Origin: an uncultured Collinsella sp.
Lineage (GTDB): Bacteria > Actinomycetota > Coriobacteriia > Coriobacteriales > Coriobacteriaceae
DNA length: 24,075 nt
Assembly: GCA_900544845.1 (NCBI GenBank)
Contig: UQWV01000032.1
Span: 1-24,075 of the forward strand
Direction of reading: 5' to 3'
The notes beneath the pieces are model-generated. The model searched no databases. It had not been told where the DNA came from and saw only the letters and a list, made by a program, of their open reading frames with translations. The position numbers were made by a program, and so were the translations under genes. Below are positions 1 to 6,063 of the stretch, in pieces (within the stretch, counting starts at the first letter, position 1; every line of letters begins with the position of its first letter).

Positions 1-1
1 C

Positions 2-49
2 GAGCTCCTGTGCGAATTGGAGAGAGCGCTCCCGCAAACTGCCTCTTGA
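2..49 (+). CDS. Possible C-terminal end of an upstream gene (partial)
   Basis: Frame 2 from the left edge reads 15 codons (ELLCELERALPQTAS) to a TGA at 47-49. The residues would make an amphipathic helix, which suits a protein C-terminus. The run is too short to identify, and another frame is also open across the edge, so this is only a possibility. Confidence 0.2.
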   Translation, partial: ELLCELERALPQTAS

Positions 50-124
50 CAACTTATAGGAGCGTCGGTTTTGTTTTCGCACTTTTCAGCATGGTCCGGG
101 CTCTCCGCGTTAACGTAGTAGATG

Positions 125-207
125 GGCCCCTTTTGTGGCAAGGGGCCGACCTGCGGCCCGGGGTGGCCAAAAGCCCCGTCCCAAAAAGACTGATTGGGAG
201 CTGGGGC
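125..207 (+). promoter_or_regulatory. Structured region upstream of gntR with overlapping hairpins
   Basis: GGCCCCTT at 125-132 pairs with AAGGGGCC at 140-147. GGGCCG at 143-148 can instead pair with CGGCCC at 154-159, so the two stems share bases and exclude each other. A third stem pairs GCCCC (173-177) and CCCA (180-183) with TGGG (195-198) and GGGGC (203-207). A TTGACA lies at 46-51 without a convincing -10. The region could be a leader of the regulator or the end of the previous transcription unit. No U-rich tail follows any stem. The rest of 1-269 shows nothing further. Confidence 0.3.
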
Positions 208-269
208 GTGTCGATGCGATAGTATTGCATGGTGGTATTCGATTAACCGAGGGTTTATCCGAGGGCTTT

Positions 270-962
270 ATGGAACAACACCAGCATTATCAGAGCCTGC
301 AAGACCAGGCGTACAACGCATTGCGGTCCAAGATCATCTATGCCGAGCTCAGGCCCGGCACGCGCCTTTCGGCGATTGGTCTGGAAAAAGAGACGGGAAT
401 CGGGCGCACACCCATTCGCGAGTCCTTTGTGCGTCTGCGCGAGCAGGAGCTGGTGGAAACGCGTCCCAAAAGCGGTACCTATGTCTCAAAAATCAGCATG
501 GAGCGTGCCGAAAACGCCTGCTTTTTGCGCGAGAAGCTCGAGAGAAGCGTGCTTATTAAATGCTGTTCGGCCGCCTCGCCCGAGCAAAAGCAGCGGATTG
601 AGCAGATCCTTGCCGAGTCCGAGTCGCTCGACCATAGCGAAACGCGTCGTTTCTTTGACCTGGACAACCTGTTCCATGAGACGTGTTTTGAGATTGCCGG
701 TCGTCACATGTTGTGGGATTGGATGAAGAGCATCAACACGCATTTTGAGCGATACAACTGGTTGCGTATGGTGTCGCAGGATTTGGATTGGGAGCCGATT
801 CGTCGGCAGCATCGCCGGATTCTCGAGGCCATTAAGGGGGGCGATACCGACACGGCGAGCTATCTGGCAGAGACGCACCTGCACCTGATGCCCGAGGAGC
901 AGGGCCCGGTTATCGCCTTGCATCCCGACTATTTTGAGCTGTCCAAAGACTCGGCCATCTAA
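270..962 (+). CDS. GntR-family transcriptional regulator, FCD subfamily
   Basis: A 230-residue DNA-binding regulator of the FadR/FCD type. The winged-helix domain covers about residues 8-75, including the GntR-typical GIGRTPIRESFVRL recognition segment and the KSGTYV wing. The all-helical FCD ligand domain fills about 80-215. It shows the DNLFH motif (Asp132, His136) and later His181 and His203, the residues that bind a metal and carboxylate ligand in this family. The ATG at 270 is preferred because the open frame upstream to 135 codes a basic, low-complexity stretch over a structured leader. The Shine-Dalgarno is weak (GAGGG at 261-265). FCD regulators often respond to sugar acids, and the neighbouring kdgK and eda suggest KDG or a hexuronate; that ligand is inferred. 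Confidence 0.85.
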   Translation: MEQHQHYQSLQDQAYNALRSKIIYAELRPGTRLSAIGLEKETGIGRTPIRESFVRLREQELVETRPKSGTYVSKISMERAENACFLREKLERSVLIKCCSAASPEQKQRIEQILAESESLDHSETRRFFDLDNLFHETCFEIAGRHMLWDWMKSINTHFERYNWLRMVSQDLDWEPIRRQHRRILEAIKGGDTDTASYLAETHLHLMPEEQGPVIALHPDYFELSKDSAI

Positions 963-977
963 CTCGTCCCCTTCATT

Positions 978-1044
978 AGTTGCGGTGAAATAGGGATTGT
1001 TTTGCGGCTCTGATGGTGTAAACAGTCCGTATCTCACCGCAACT
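978..1044. repeat. Long imperfect inverted repeat downstream of gntR
   Basis: A 25-base left arm (978-1002) pairs with 1020-1044 with three mismatches around a 17-base loop. The outer part is AGTTGCGGTGA against TCACCGCAACT, and the inner part is TTGTTT-like against AAACAG-like. There is no U-tract. It is the first of four hairpins in the 393-base gap between convergent gntR and eda. Confidence 0.6.
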
Positions 1045-1070
1045 GCCGGGGCACTATCGGGGCACGAAAA

Positions 1071-1142
1071 AGCTGCGGCGCCGCTTGGAGGAAAAGACCG
1101 GAAGCAAGGGTCCATTCCTCCAGACGGCGCCGCAGCTGTTTT
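1071..1142 (+). terminator. Strong hairpin terminator, probably for gntR
   Basis: Two 23-base arms (1071-1093 and 1115-1137) pair almost perfectly. The base is AGCTGCGGCGCCG against CGGCGCCGCAGCT, and the top is TGGAGGAA against TTCCTCCA. TTTT follows at 1139-1142, and AAAAA precedes the left arm. It could therefore act in both directions between the convergent genes. The 21-base loop can itself pair GACC with GGTC. Confidence 0.65.
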
Positions 1143-1199
1143 GATGGCTCGGCTTTTGTCGAAGTGGCTCAGTTGAGCGCGGTTGCCAGCCGAGTAGGC

Positions 1200-1300
1200 A
1201 AAGCGGCTCGGGGGCGTGTCGCTTCCGTCACGTTCTATCAGCATACAAGACGGTTTTGGTTCTTGTCCGTGACGGAAACGGCGCGCTTCCGAGCCGCTTT
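1200..1300. repeat. Nested double inverted repeat in the gntR-eda gap
   Basis: AAAGCGGCTCGG at 1200-1211 is the exact complement of CCGAGCCGCTTT at 1289-1300. Nested inside, TTCCGTCACG at 1223-1232 is the exact complement of CGTGACGGAA at 1268-1277. The two paired layers are separated by unpaired internal loops of about 11 bases. This is a 101-base structured element with no reading frame of its own that I recognise. Confidence 0.6.
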
Positions 1301-1335
1301 AAAAGAAAGGGGGCGAGGTCTAGGGCACGCCCCCT
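1301..1335 (-). terminator. Intrinsic terminator of eda
   Basis: Read on the minus strand, AGGGGGCG (complement of 1328-1335) pairs with CGCCCCCT (complement of 1308-1315) over a 12-base loop, followed by TTTCTTTT. It starts about 20 bases after the eda stop, which is the usual geometry for a rho-independent terminator. Confidence 0.75.
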
Positions 1336-1355
1336 CTCACGATAGAGAGCTAAAC

Positions 1356-1997
1356 CTAGCCGCGGACTTTCTTGACGACGTCCATGGCCTCGCGGGCGAT
1401 CTGCTCGACCTTGGAGAAGTCGCCGTCGGCAAACAGGGCCGGCTTGACCATCCAGGTGCCACCGCAGGCGATGATGGCAGAGGAGCTCAGGTACTCCTCG
1501 ACGTTGGCGGTGCTCACGCCGCCGGTAGGCATAAAGCGGTGGCCGACAAACGGAGCGGCGAGGGCCTTGATGGTGTTCAGGCCGCCATACTGGGACGCGG
1601 GGAAGAACTTGGTGACCTTGAGGCCTAAGTTCTCGGCGGCGGTGACCTCGGAGGGGGTTACAGTGCCGGGAAGGACAGGCAGGTCGATATCGATGCAGTG
1701 CTTCACGACGTCCTCGTTGTAACCCGGGGAGACGATGAACTTGGCACCGGCGGCGCGGGCCTGCTCAACCTGCTCGACGGTCAGGACGGTGCCGGCGCCA
1801 ACGCACATCTCGGGCTCGGCCTCGGCCATGGCGGCGATGCACTCGGCGGCGCAGGCGGTGCGGAAGGTGACCTCGGCGGACTTCATGCCAGCTGCCATAA
1901 GGGCGTGGGCGAGCGGGGCGGCGTCCTCGACCTTGTCGAGCACAACGACCGGCACGATGCCCAGGGACTTAAGCGTGGTGTAGAACTGATCGAACAT
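1356..1997 (-). CDS. eda: 2-dehydro-3-deoxyphosphogluconate (KDPG) aldolase
   Basis: A 213-residue class I aldolase that splits KDPG into pyruvate and glyceraldehyde-3-phosphate, the last step of the Entner-Doudoroff and hexuronate routes. The length is normal for the family. Visible landmarks are EVTFRT (Glu42, Arg46), the GAGTVLT strand at 67-73, SPGYNEDV, LPGTVTPSE and TKFFPA, where Lys130 is the Schiff-base lysine. PTGGVS at 157-162 forms the phosphate-binding loop. The ATG at 1997 is chosen because AAGGA sits six bases upstream (2003-2007) and homology begins here. The gene lies downstream of kdgK on the same strand, so the two enzymes act in sequence on KDG. Its 2-keto-4-hydroxyglutarate aldolase activity cannot be excluded. 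Confidence 0.93.
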   Translation of the reverse strand: MFDQFYTTLKSLGIVPVVVLDKVEDAAPLAHALMAAGMKSAEVTFRTACAAECIAAMAEAEPEMCVGAGTVLTVEQVEQARAAGAKFIVSPGYNEDVVKHCIDIDLPVLPGTVTPSEVTAAENLGLKVTKFFPASQYGGLNTIKALAAPFVGHRFMPTGGVSTANVEEYLSSSAIIACGGTWMVKPALFADGDFSKVEQIAREAMDVVKKVRG

Positions 1998-2145
1998 GAT
2001 GTTCCTTTCGATGTGTGGCGCGCATGGGCGCGTGATTGCCAAATGTGCTGGTCAGGAGCCGATTTTGGATTGGTTATCGGAGGCACTGCTTGGGGTTCAA
2101 GCAATTCCAAAACCGGCTGCTCGACCAGTCGTGTAGGGAATGCCA

Positions 2146-2177
2146 GGCAAAACCGGAATGGGACTGGTGGTTTTGCC
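2146..2177. repeat. Hairpin between kdgK and eda (eda-proximal)
   Basis: GGCAAAACC at 2146-2154 is a perfect complement of GGTTTTGCC at 2169-2177, with a 14-base loop. No U-tract follows in either direction. It lies in the kdgK-eda intercistronic gap and may affect mRNA stability or the ratio of the two products; that role is inferred. Confidence 0.45.
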
Positions 2178-2196
2178 CGGCCGGAGGAATCGGGGA

Positions 2197-2236
2197 GCGG
2201 GCCGCAGGGGTATGGGATTGGAAAGCTGCGGCCCGC
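2197..2236 (-). repeat. GC-rich hairpin just downstream of the kdgK stop
   Basis: GCGGGCCGCAG at 2197-2207 is a perfect complement of CTGCGGCCCGC at 2226-2236, with an 18-base loop. It begins about 14 bases after the kdgK stop. No T-run follows on the minus strand, so it is not a classical terminator. It could cap the kdgK message or attenuate read-through into eda. Confidence 0.5.
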
Positions 2237-2250
2237 GGAATGGAGACGGA

Positions 2251-3285
2251 CTAGCGCGCGACGCGGGTGCCACCGTCGGCGGCGGATGCCACGGCTGCGA
2301 TCTCGTCTGCGGTCACCAAGTTGGAATCGCCCTTGATGGTGAGCTTGAGGATCGACGCTGCAATCGCGTAGTTGACGGCGTCCTGCGGGCCAAAGTCGTT
2401 GATGAGGGCATGGACCAAACCGGCGTTGAAAGCGTCGCCGGCGGCAACGCCCTCGAGCACGTGAACGTCGTGAGCAGGGGAGAACCAGTGCTCGCCGCTC
2501 TCGGCGTCATAGAGCATGCCCATCCAGATGGAGCGCTCGACGCAGGAGATGTTGCGGACGACCGAAGCGACCTTCTTGCAGCCGTACTCGGCGCAGATTT
2601 GGCGGGCCATCTCGACGTAGGTGTCGCGCTCCTCGATGCCGTGGGCAAGGGAGCCAGAGACGCAGGTCATGCCAAGGCCGGCAGGCGCGTCCTCGTCATT
2701 GGCGATGCAGATGTCGACGAGCGGCAGGAGTTCCTTCATGGTTGCCTGCGACTTCTCGGGCGACCACATCTTGCCGCGATAATTCACGTCGCACACGGTC
2801 GTGATGCTCTTGGCGCGGCAGGCGGTGAGGGCATCCTTGCAGGCGGTAGCCATCTCATCGGAGACGGCGGGGGTCACGCCGGAGAAATAGAAGACATCGA
2901 TGCCCTTGAGGATCTCGTCCCAGTCAAAAATATCGCGCTTGGCCATGTTGATGGCAGAGTACTTGCGGTCGTAGACGCAGCCGTTGCCGCGCTGCGAGGC
3001 ACCGACCTCAAAGACGTAGGAGCCAAGACGGTCGCCCTGACGCACGACGCGCGTGGTGTCGACGCCGTAGGCCTTCAGCGAACGCAGGGCGCACTCGCCC
3101 AGACGGTTGGCTGGGACAACGGAGACGTAAGCGGCCTTGTCGCCCTGGTAGGCCAGGGAAAGCGCGGTGTTTGCCTCGGCGCCGCCGTAGCGGACATCAA
3201 ACTCGGTCGCCTGCTCAATGCGCAGGTGGTCTTTGGGCGATAGCCTCATCATGATCTCGCCGAAGGTAAGAACCGTTTTACCCAT
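2251..3285 (-). CDS. kdgK: 2-keto-3-deoxygluconate kinase, PfkB family
   Basis: A 344-residue sugar kinase of the ribokinase/PfkB fold, expected to phosphorylate 2-keto-3-deoxygluconate with ATP to give KDPG. The N-terminus LTFGEIMMRLSP and the YGGAEANTALSL segment are typical of the substrate site of KDG kinases. The C-terminal ATP/anion-hole motif reads GVAAGDAFNAGL, with the catalytic Asp in GDAF; the usual GAGD is AAGD here. The ATG at 3285 is chosen because AAGGAG precedes it by about nine bases and the family N-terminus starts here; a longer in-frame extension to 3372 would cross the promoter palindromes. The neighbouring eda supports KDG over other PfkB sugars. A divergent lacI-type regulator shares its promoter region. 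Confidence 0.88.
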   Translation of the reverse strand: MGKTVLTFGEIMMRLSPKDHLRIEQATEFDVRYGGAEANTALSLAYQGDKAAYVSVVPANRLGECALRSLKAYGVDTTRVVRQGDRLGSYVFEVGASQRGNGCVYDRKYSAINMAKRDIFDWDEILKGIDVFYFSGVTPAVSDEMATACKDALTACRAKSITTVCDVNYRGKMWSPEKSQATMKELLPLVDICIANDEDAPAGLGMTCVSGSLAHGIEERDTYVEMARQICAEYGCKKVASVVRNISCVERSIWMGMLYDAESGEHWFSPAHDVHVLEGVAAGDAFNAGLVHALINDFGPQDAVNYAIAASILKLTIKGDSNLVTADEIAAVASAADGGTRVAR

Positions 3286-3320
3286 GGTCGCGTAGCTCCT
3301 TCTTGCTCGTGCGTACACCT

Positions 3321-3349
3321 TTGATATGGCGTTGGCACGCAGGTGCCAA
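3321..3349 (-). promoter_or_regulatory. Probable kdgK promoter
   Basis: Read on the minus strand, TTGGCA (complement of 3344-3349) and TATCAA (complement of 3321-3326) are separated by 17 bases. Transcription would start about 30 bases upstream of the kdgK ATG. The -35 hexamer and spacer lie inside a palindromic operator-like site, as expected for a repressed promoter. Confidence 0.55.
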
Positions 3350-3386
3350 GACGGTAGGGTGCGTCTTTGCACCTGCGTGCCAACGC
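3329..3386. promoter_or_regulatory. Pair of TTGGCAC-N4-GTGCCAA palindromes (operator candidates)
   Basis: TTGGCACGCAGGTGCCAA at 3332-3349 and TTTGCACCTGCGTGCCAA at 3366-3383 are each palindromic with a four-base centre, and their centres lie 34 bases apart. They are also inverted copies of each other, giving 18-base perfect arms at 3329-3346 and 3369-3386. The first overlaps the kdgK -35. A dimeric regulator, either the GntR at 270 or the LacI at 3521, could bind both. Which one is not decided by the sequence. Confidence 0.55.
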
Positions 3387-3390
3387 TTGC

Positions 3391-3418
3391 CGAAATCGGT
3401 TTACGAAATCGGTTTCGT
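3391..3418. promoter_or_regulatory. Tandem LacI-type operators upstream of the lacI-family gene
   Basis: ACGAAATCGGTTTCGT at 3403-3418 has the classic LacI/GalR operator form, a palindrome centred on CG. A second near-copy, GAAATCGGTTTA at 3392-3403, lies 13 bases upstream in phase. Both are between the kdgK promoter and a TATACT -10 element at 3431-3436 for the divergent regulator. Binding there would block the latter's -35 area, suggesting autoregulation. Confidence 0.65.
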
Positions 3419-3520
3419 TTCGAGTTGTAGTATACTCACCTACAGCGTTTTGCAACCGAGATTTTTAAAAAAATGCCTAAAATGGCTCAGACCGCCGACA
3501 ATTGGGAAACGGGGTGCGTT

Positions 3521-4543
3521 ATGGCGCAGATGAGAATCAAGGACATTGCCGCCGAGGCGGGCGTGAGCCCGGCCACGGTCTCGCGCTATCTCAACAACCG
3601 CCCCGGGCAAATGACCGAGGAGACCCGTGCCCGCATTGCCGAGGTCATCGAGCGCACCGGCTATCGCCCGCGTGCCGCCGCGCGCAATCTACGCAGCTCG
3701 CGCACCAACCTCATCGGCGTGATCCTGGCCGACATCGCCAACCCGTTCTCCAGCGCTATGCTCGAAGGACTTTCCGCCAGTGCCGCCGCGCGCGGCTGCT
3801 CGCTTATGACGGCCATTAGCGGCAACGACCCCGCAAAGGAAGCAGAGTCGCTCACCAGGCTCATCGATGCTGGCGTGGACGGCTTGGTCGTCAACACCTG
3901 CGGTGGTAACGACGAGGCGATCGCCGCGGCAGCGGGACGTCTGCCCGTTGTGCTGCTCGATCGCGATGTTGCCGACGGCGGTGTCGATGTGGTGACATCT
4001 AACAACCGTGAGCTGGTCGCCGGCTTGGTAGACGAGCTCGCCGCTGCGGGCTGTGAGCGTCTGTGCCTGCTCACCGAGGCAAGCGACGACAGCCCCGTGC
4101 GTCGAGAGCGCGCCGAGGCCTTTGCCGACGAGCTTTCGCGACGCGGCCTTGCGGGCGAGGTTGTCACCTTGGCCGATGGCGGTGCCACAGGCGTTGGCCG
4201 CTTGGACGAGGCCATCCGCGACTATGCGGGCAAAAAACTCGGCCTCATTGCTGTCAACGGCCTGGTCTTCCTGCGCCTGACCGAGGCGCTGGCGCAGCTT
4301 GGTCCCTCGCTGCCGGCGGGGCTCAAGATCGCGACGTTTGACGACTACCCCTGGAACCATGTGCTCTTTGGCGGTGTGACCACGGCCGCGCAGGACACCA
4401 TCACCATTGCCGAGCGCGTAGTCGAGCGCCTGTCCGAGCGCATCAACGTCGTTACCACCACGGTGGGCGAGGCCGCAAAGCTGGCGCCCAAACGCATCGA
4501 GGTTCCCGGTCACATCGAACACCGCGCTTCGACCTCGCGCTAG
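3521..4543 (+). CDS. LacI-family transcriptional regulator, KdgR-like
   Basis: A 340-residue repressor. The N-terminal helix-turn-helix MRIKDIAAEAGVSPATVSRY (from residue 4) and the hinge-helix segment RPRAAARNLRSSRTN (49-63) are canonical for LacI/GalR. A periplasmic-binding-protein-like ligand domain follows from ILADIANPF at about residue 69 to about 325. The start at 3521 is preferred; ATG 3530 is also possible, while the upstream ATG at 3473 follows an A-run with no Shine-Dalgarno. The -10 at 3431-3436 would give a leader of about 80 bases. It is divergent from kdgK with LacI-type operators between, so control of the KDG genes and of itself is likely. The effector is not visible; KDG or KDPG is a guess from context. 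Confidence 0.88.
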   Translation: MAQMRIKDIAAEAGVSPATVSRYLNNRPGQMTEETRARIAEVIERTGYRPRAAARNLRSSRTNLIGVILADIANPFSSAMLEGLSASAAARGCSLMTAISGNDPAKEAESLTRLIDAGVDGLVVNTCGGNDEAIAAAAGRLPVVLLDRDVADGGVDVVTSNNRELVAGLVDELAAAGCERLCLLTEASDDSPVRRERAEAFADELSRRGLAGEVVTLADGGATGVGRLDEAIRDYAGKKLGLIAVNGLVFLRLTEALAQLGPSLPAGLKIATFDDYPWNHVLFGGVTTAAQDTITIAERVVERLSERINVVTTTVGEAAKLAPKRIEVPGHIEHRASTSR

Positions 4544-4594
4544 CCGCTCGTTCGCAACCGCCTGCGCGCACGTTTTTTGAGCGCTTGATACGCT

Positions 4595-4610
4595 TTAACC
4601 CTGCGGAAAC
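4595..4610 (+). promoter_or_regulatory. GlnR-box-like sequence upstream of the glutamine-synthetase homologue
   Basis: TTAAC-N6-GAAAC at 4595-4610 resembles the actinobacterial GlnR box (GTnAC-N6-GnAAC), with only the first base differing. A possible -10 TATAGA lies at 4635-4640, which would place the box about 44 bases before the start of transcription, a typical activator position. CTGCGATA is repeated directly at 4617-4624 and 4629-4636. A GlnR-like gene lies two genes along, which makes the match more meaningful, but a short degenerate site can occur by chance. Confidence 0.4.
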
Positions 4611-4675
4611 ATTTTTCTGCGATAGTATCTGCGATATAGACCAGTCGAAACCCGCCCGAAAGAAAGGGGAGCGAC

Positions 4676-6013
4676 ATGAACCAGCAGAACATCGATTACG
4701 TACTCCGCTCCGTAGAGCAGCGTGACATCCGCTTTGTGCGTCTGTGGTTTGTCGACATTCTCGGCCGCCTCAAGAACTTTGCCATTAGCCCCGAGGACCT
4801 CGAGGTCGCTTTTGAGGAGGGTATTGGCTTTGACGGCTCCGCCATCGAGGGCTTTGCTACGCCCGAGGAAGCCGACATGCTCGCATTCCCCGATGCTTCG
4901 ACCTTCCAGATTCTGCCGTGGCGCCCGAGCCACAACGGCGTCGCCCGCGTGTTCTGCGACGTGTGCACTCCCGATTGCAAGCCGTTTGCCGGCGACCCGC
5001 GCGATGCCCTGCGCCGCATGTTCCGCAAGGCTGAGAAGGCTGGCTACCTGCTCAACGTGGGCGCCGAGCTGGAGTATTACTACTTCCCCGACGAGCACAC
5101 CCCTGAGCCGCTCGACAATGTGGGCTACTTCGATCTTTCGGTAAGCGATGCCGCCCGCGACCTGCGTCGCAACACGGTCCTCACGCTCGAGAAGATGTCC
5201 GTGCCCGTGGAGTACACCTTCCACGCCGCCGGTCGCTCGCAGCACGGCATGAGCCTGCGCCACGCCGAGGCCCTGAGCATGTCCGACGCCATCACCACGG
5301 CCAAACTCATCATTAAGCAGCAGGCTTACGAGAGCGGGTGCCACGCCTCCTTTATGCCCAAGCCGCTGGCGGGCGAGGACGGCAGCGCTATGTTCCTGTG
5401 CCAGTCGCTATTCGACCACGACGGCAACAACGTCTTTTGGGGCGAGGACGACGAGAGGTACCATCTCTCCGATATCGCCAAGCACTACATGGCCGGCATC
5501 CTGGCGCACGCGCGCGAGATTAGCGCCATCACCAACCCCACGGTCAACTCGTACAAGCGCATCACCACGGGCGGCGACTCCGTGCCGCAGTACGCCACGT
5601 GGGGCCTGCGCAACCGCGCGAGCATGGTCCGCATCCCGGTCTACAAGCCCGGCAAGCAGCTGTCCACGCGCATCGAGCTGCGCAGCCCCGATCCCATGGC
5701 CAACCCGTACCTGGTCAACACCGTTACGCTGGCGGCTGGTCTCGACGGCATCGAGCGCAAGCTGGAGCTTCCGCCCGAGGCCACGGCCGAGACGCTCAAG
5801 CTCACCGACCGTCAGATGCTCGAGGCCGGCTACGCGCCGCTGCCGCGCTCGCTCAAAGAGGCACTCGACGTGTTCGAGGACTCGCAGTTTATGAAGGATG
5901 CCCTCGGCGAGCACATCCACAGCTTCTTCCTCAAAAAGAAGCGCGACGAGTGGCATAAGTTCGAGTCCACGATCACCGAGTGGGAGATCAAGCACTATCT
6001 GGCGAACTCCTAA
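4676..6013 (+). CDS. Glutamine-synthetase family protein (type I fold) with altered active site
   Basis: A 445-residue full-length homologue of type I glutamine synthetases, co-linear over its whole length with the actinobacterial GlnA2 group as I remember it. Conserved parts include GFDGSAIEGF (51-60), ELEYYYF (Glu131, Glu133), ASFMPKPL (224-231), NPTVNSYKR (287-295), NRASMVRIP and RIELRSPDP (Glu334, Arg336). Several key positions differ. The metal-ligand glutamates of the HHE...QNE region are Ala184 and Gly191. The metal/ATP-site histidine of GSGMHxH is Cys242. The flap glutamate of the GxEAP loop is replaced (GGDSVP, Ser302). A normal gamma-glutamyl transfer reaction is therefore doubtful; a different substrate or a sensing role is possible. 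The ATG has GAAAGGGGA upstream. The GlnR-like gene follows after 50 bases. It would often be auto-annotated glnA. Confidence 0.85.
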   Translation: MNQQNIDYVLRSVEQRDIRFVRLWFVDILGRLKNFAISPEDLEVAFEEGIGFDGSAIEGFATPEEADMLAFPDASTFQILPWRPSHNGVARVFCDVCTPDCKPFAGDPRDALRRMFRKAEKAGYLLNVGAELEYYYFPDEHTPEPLDNVGYFDLSVSDAARDLRRNTVLTLEKMSVPVEYTFHAAGRSQHGMSLRHAEALSMSDAITTAKLIIKQQAYESGCHASFMPKPLAGEDGSAMFLCQSLFDHDGNNVFWGEDDERYHLSDIAKHYMAGILAHAREISAITNPTVNSYKRITTGGDSVPQYATWGLRNRASMVRIPVYKPGKQLSTRIELRSPDPMANPYLVNTVTLAAGLDGIERKLELPPEATAETLKLTDRQMLEAGYAPLPRSLKEALDVFEDSQFMKDALGEHIHSFFLKKKRDEWHKFESTITEWEIKHYLANS

Positions 6014-6063
6014 TCGCGCTGGCTTGTCCCAGTACGATTGAGCTCATTTCTTTGGAGGCCGAT

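Noticed and set aside
10..222. 70-codon open frame at the left edge
   Set aside because: It overlaps structured non-coding sequence, has no Shine-Dalgarno and no recognisable motif.
2140..3243. 367-codon plus-strand open frame opposite kdgK
   Set aside because: It is antisense to kdgK and rich in low-complexity Gly/Ala/Val/Asp; no family signature.
3473..3520. Upstream ATG for the LacI-family gene
   Set aside because: It follows an A-run without a Shine-Dalgarno and would add 16 residues before the normal helix-turn-helix start.
4676..6013. Calling the GS homologue a pseudogene
   Set aside because: The frame is full length, has a good Shine-Dalgarno, retains many conserved motifs, and is coupled to a healthy regulator gene, so altered function is more likely than decay.
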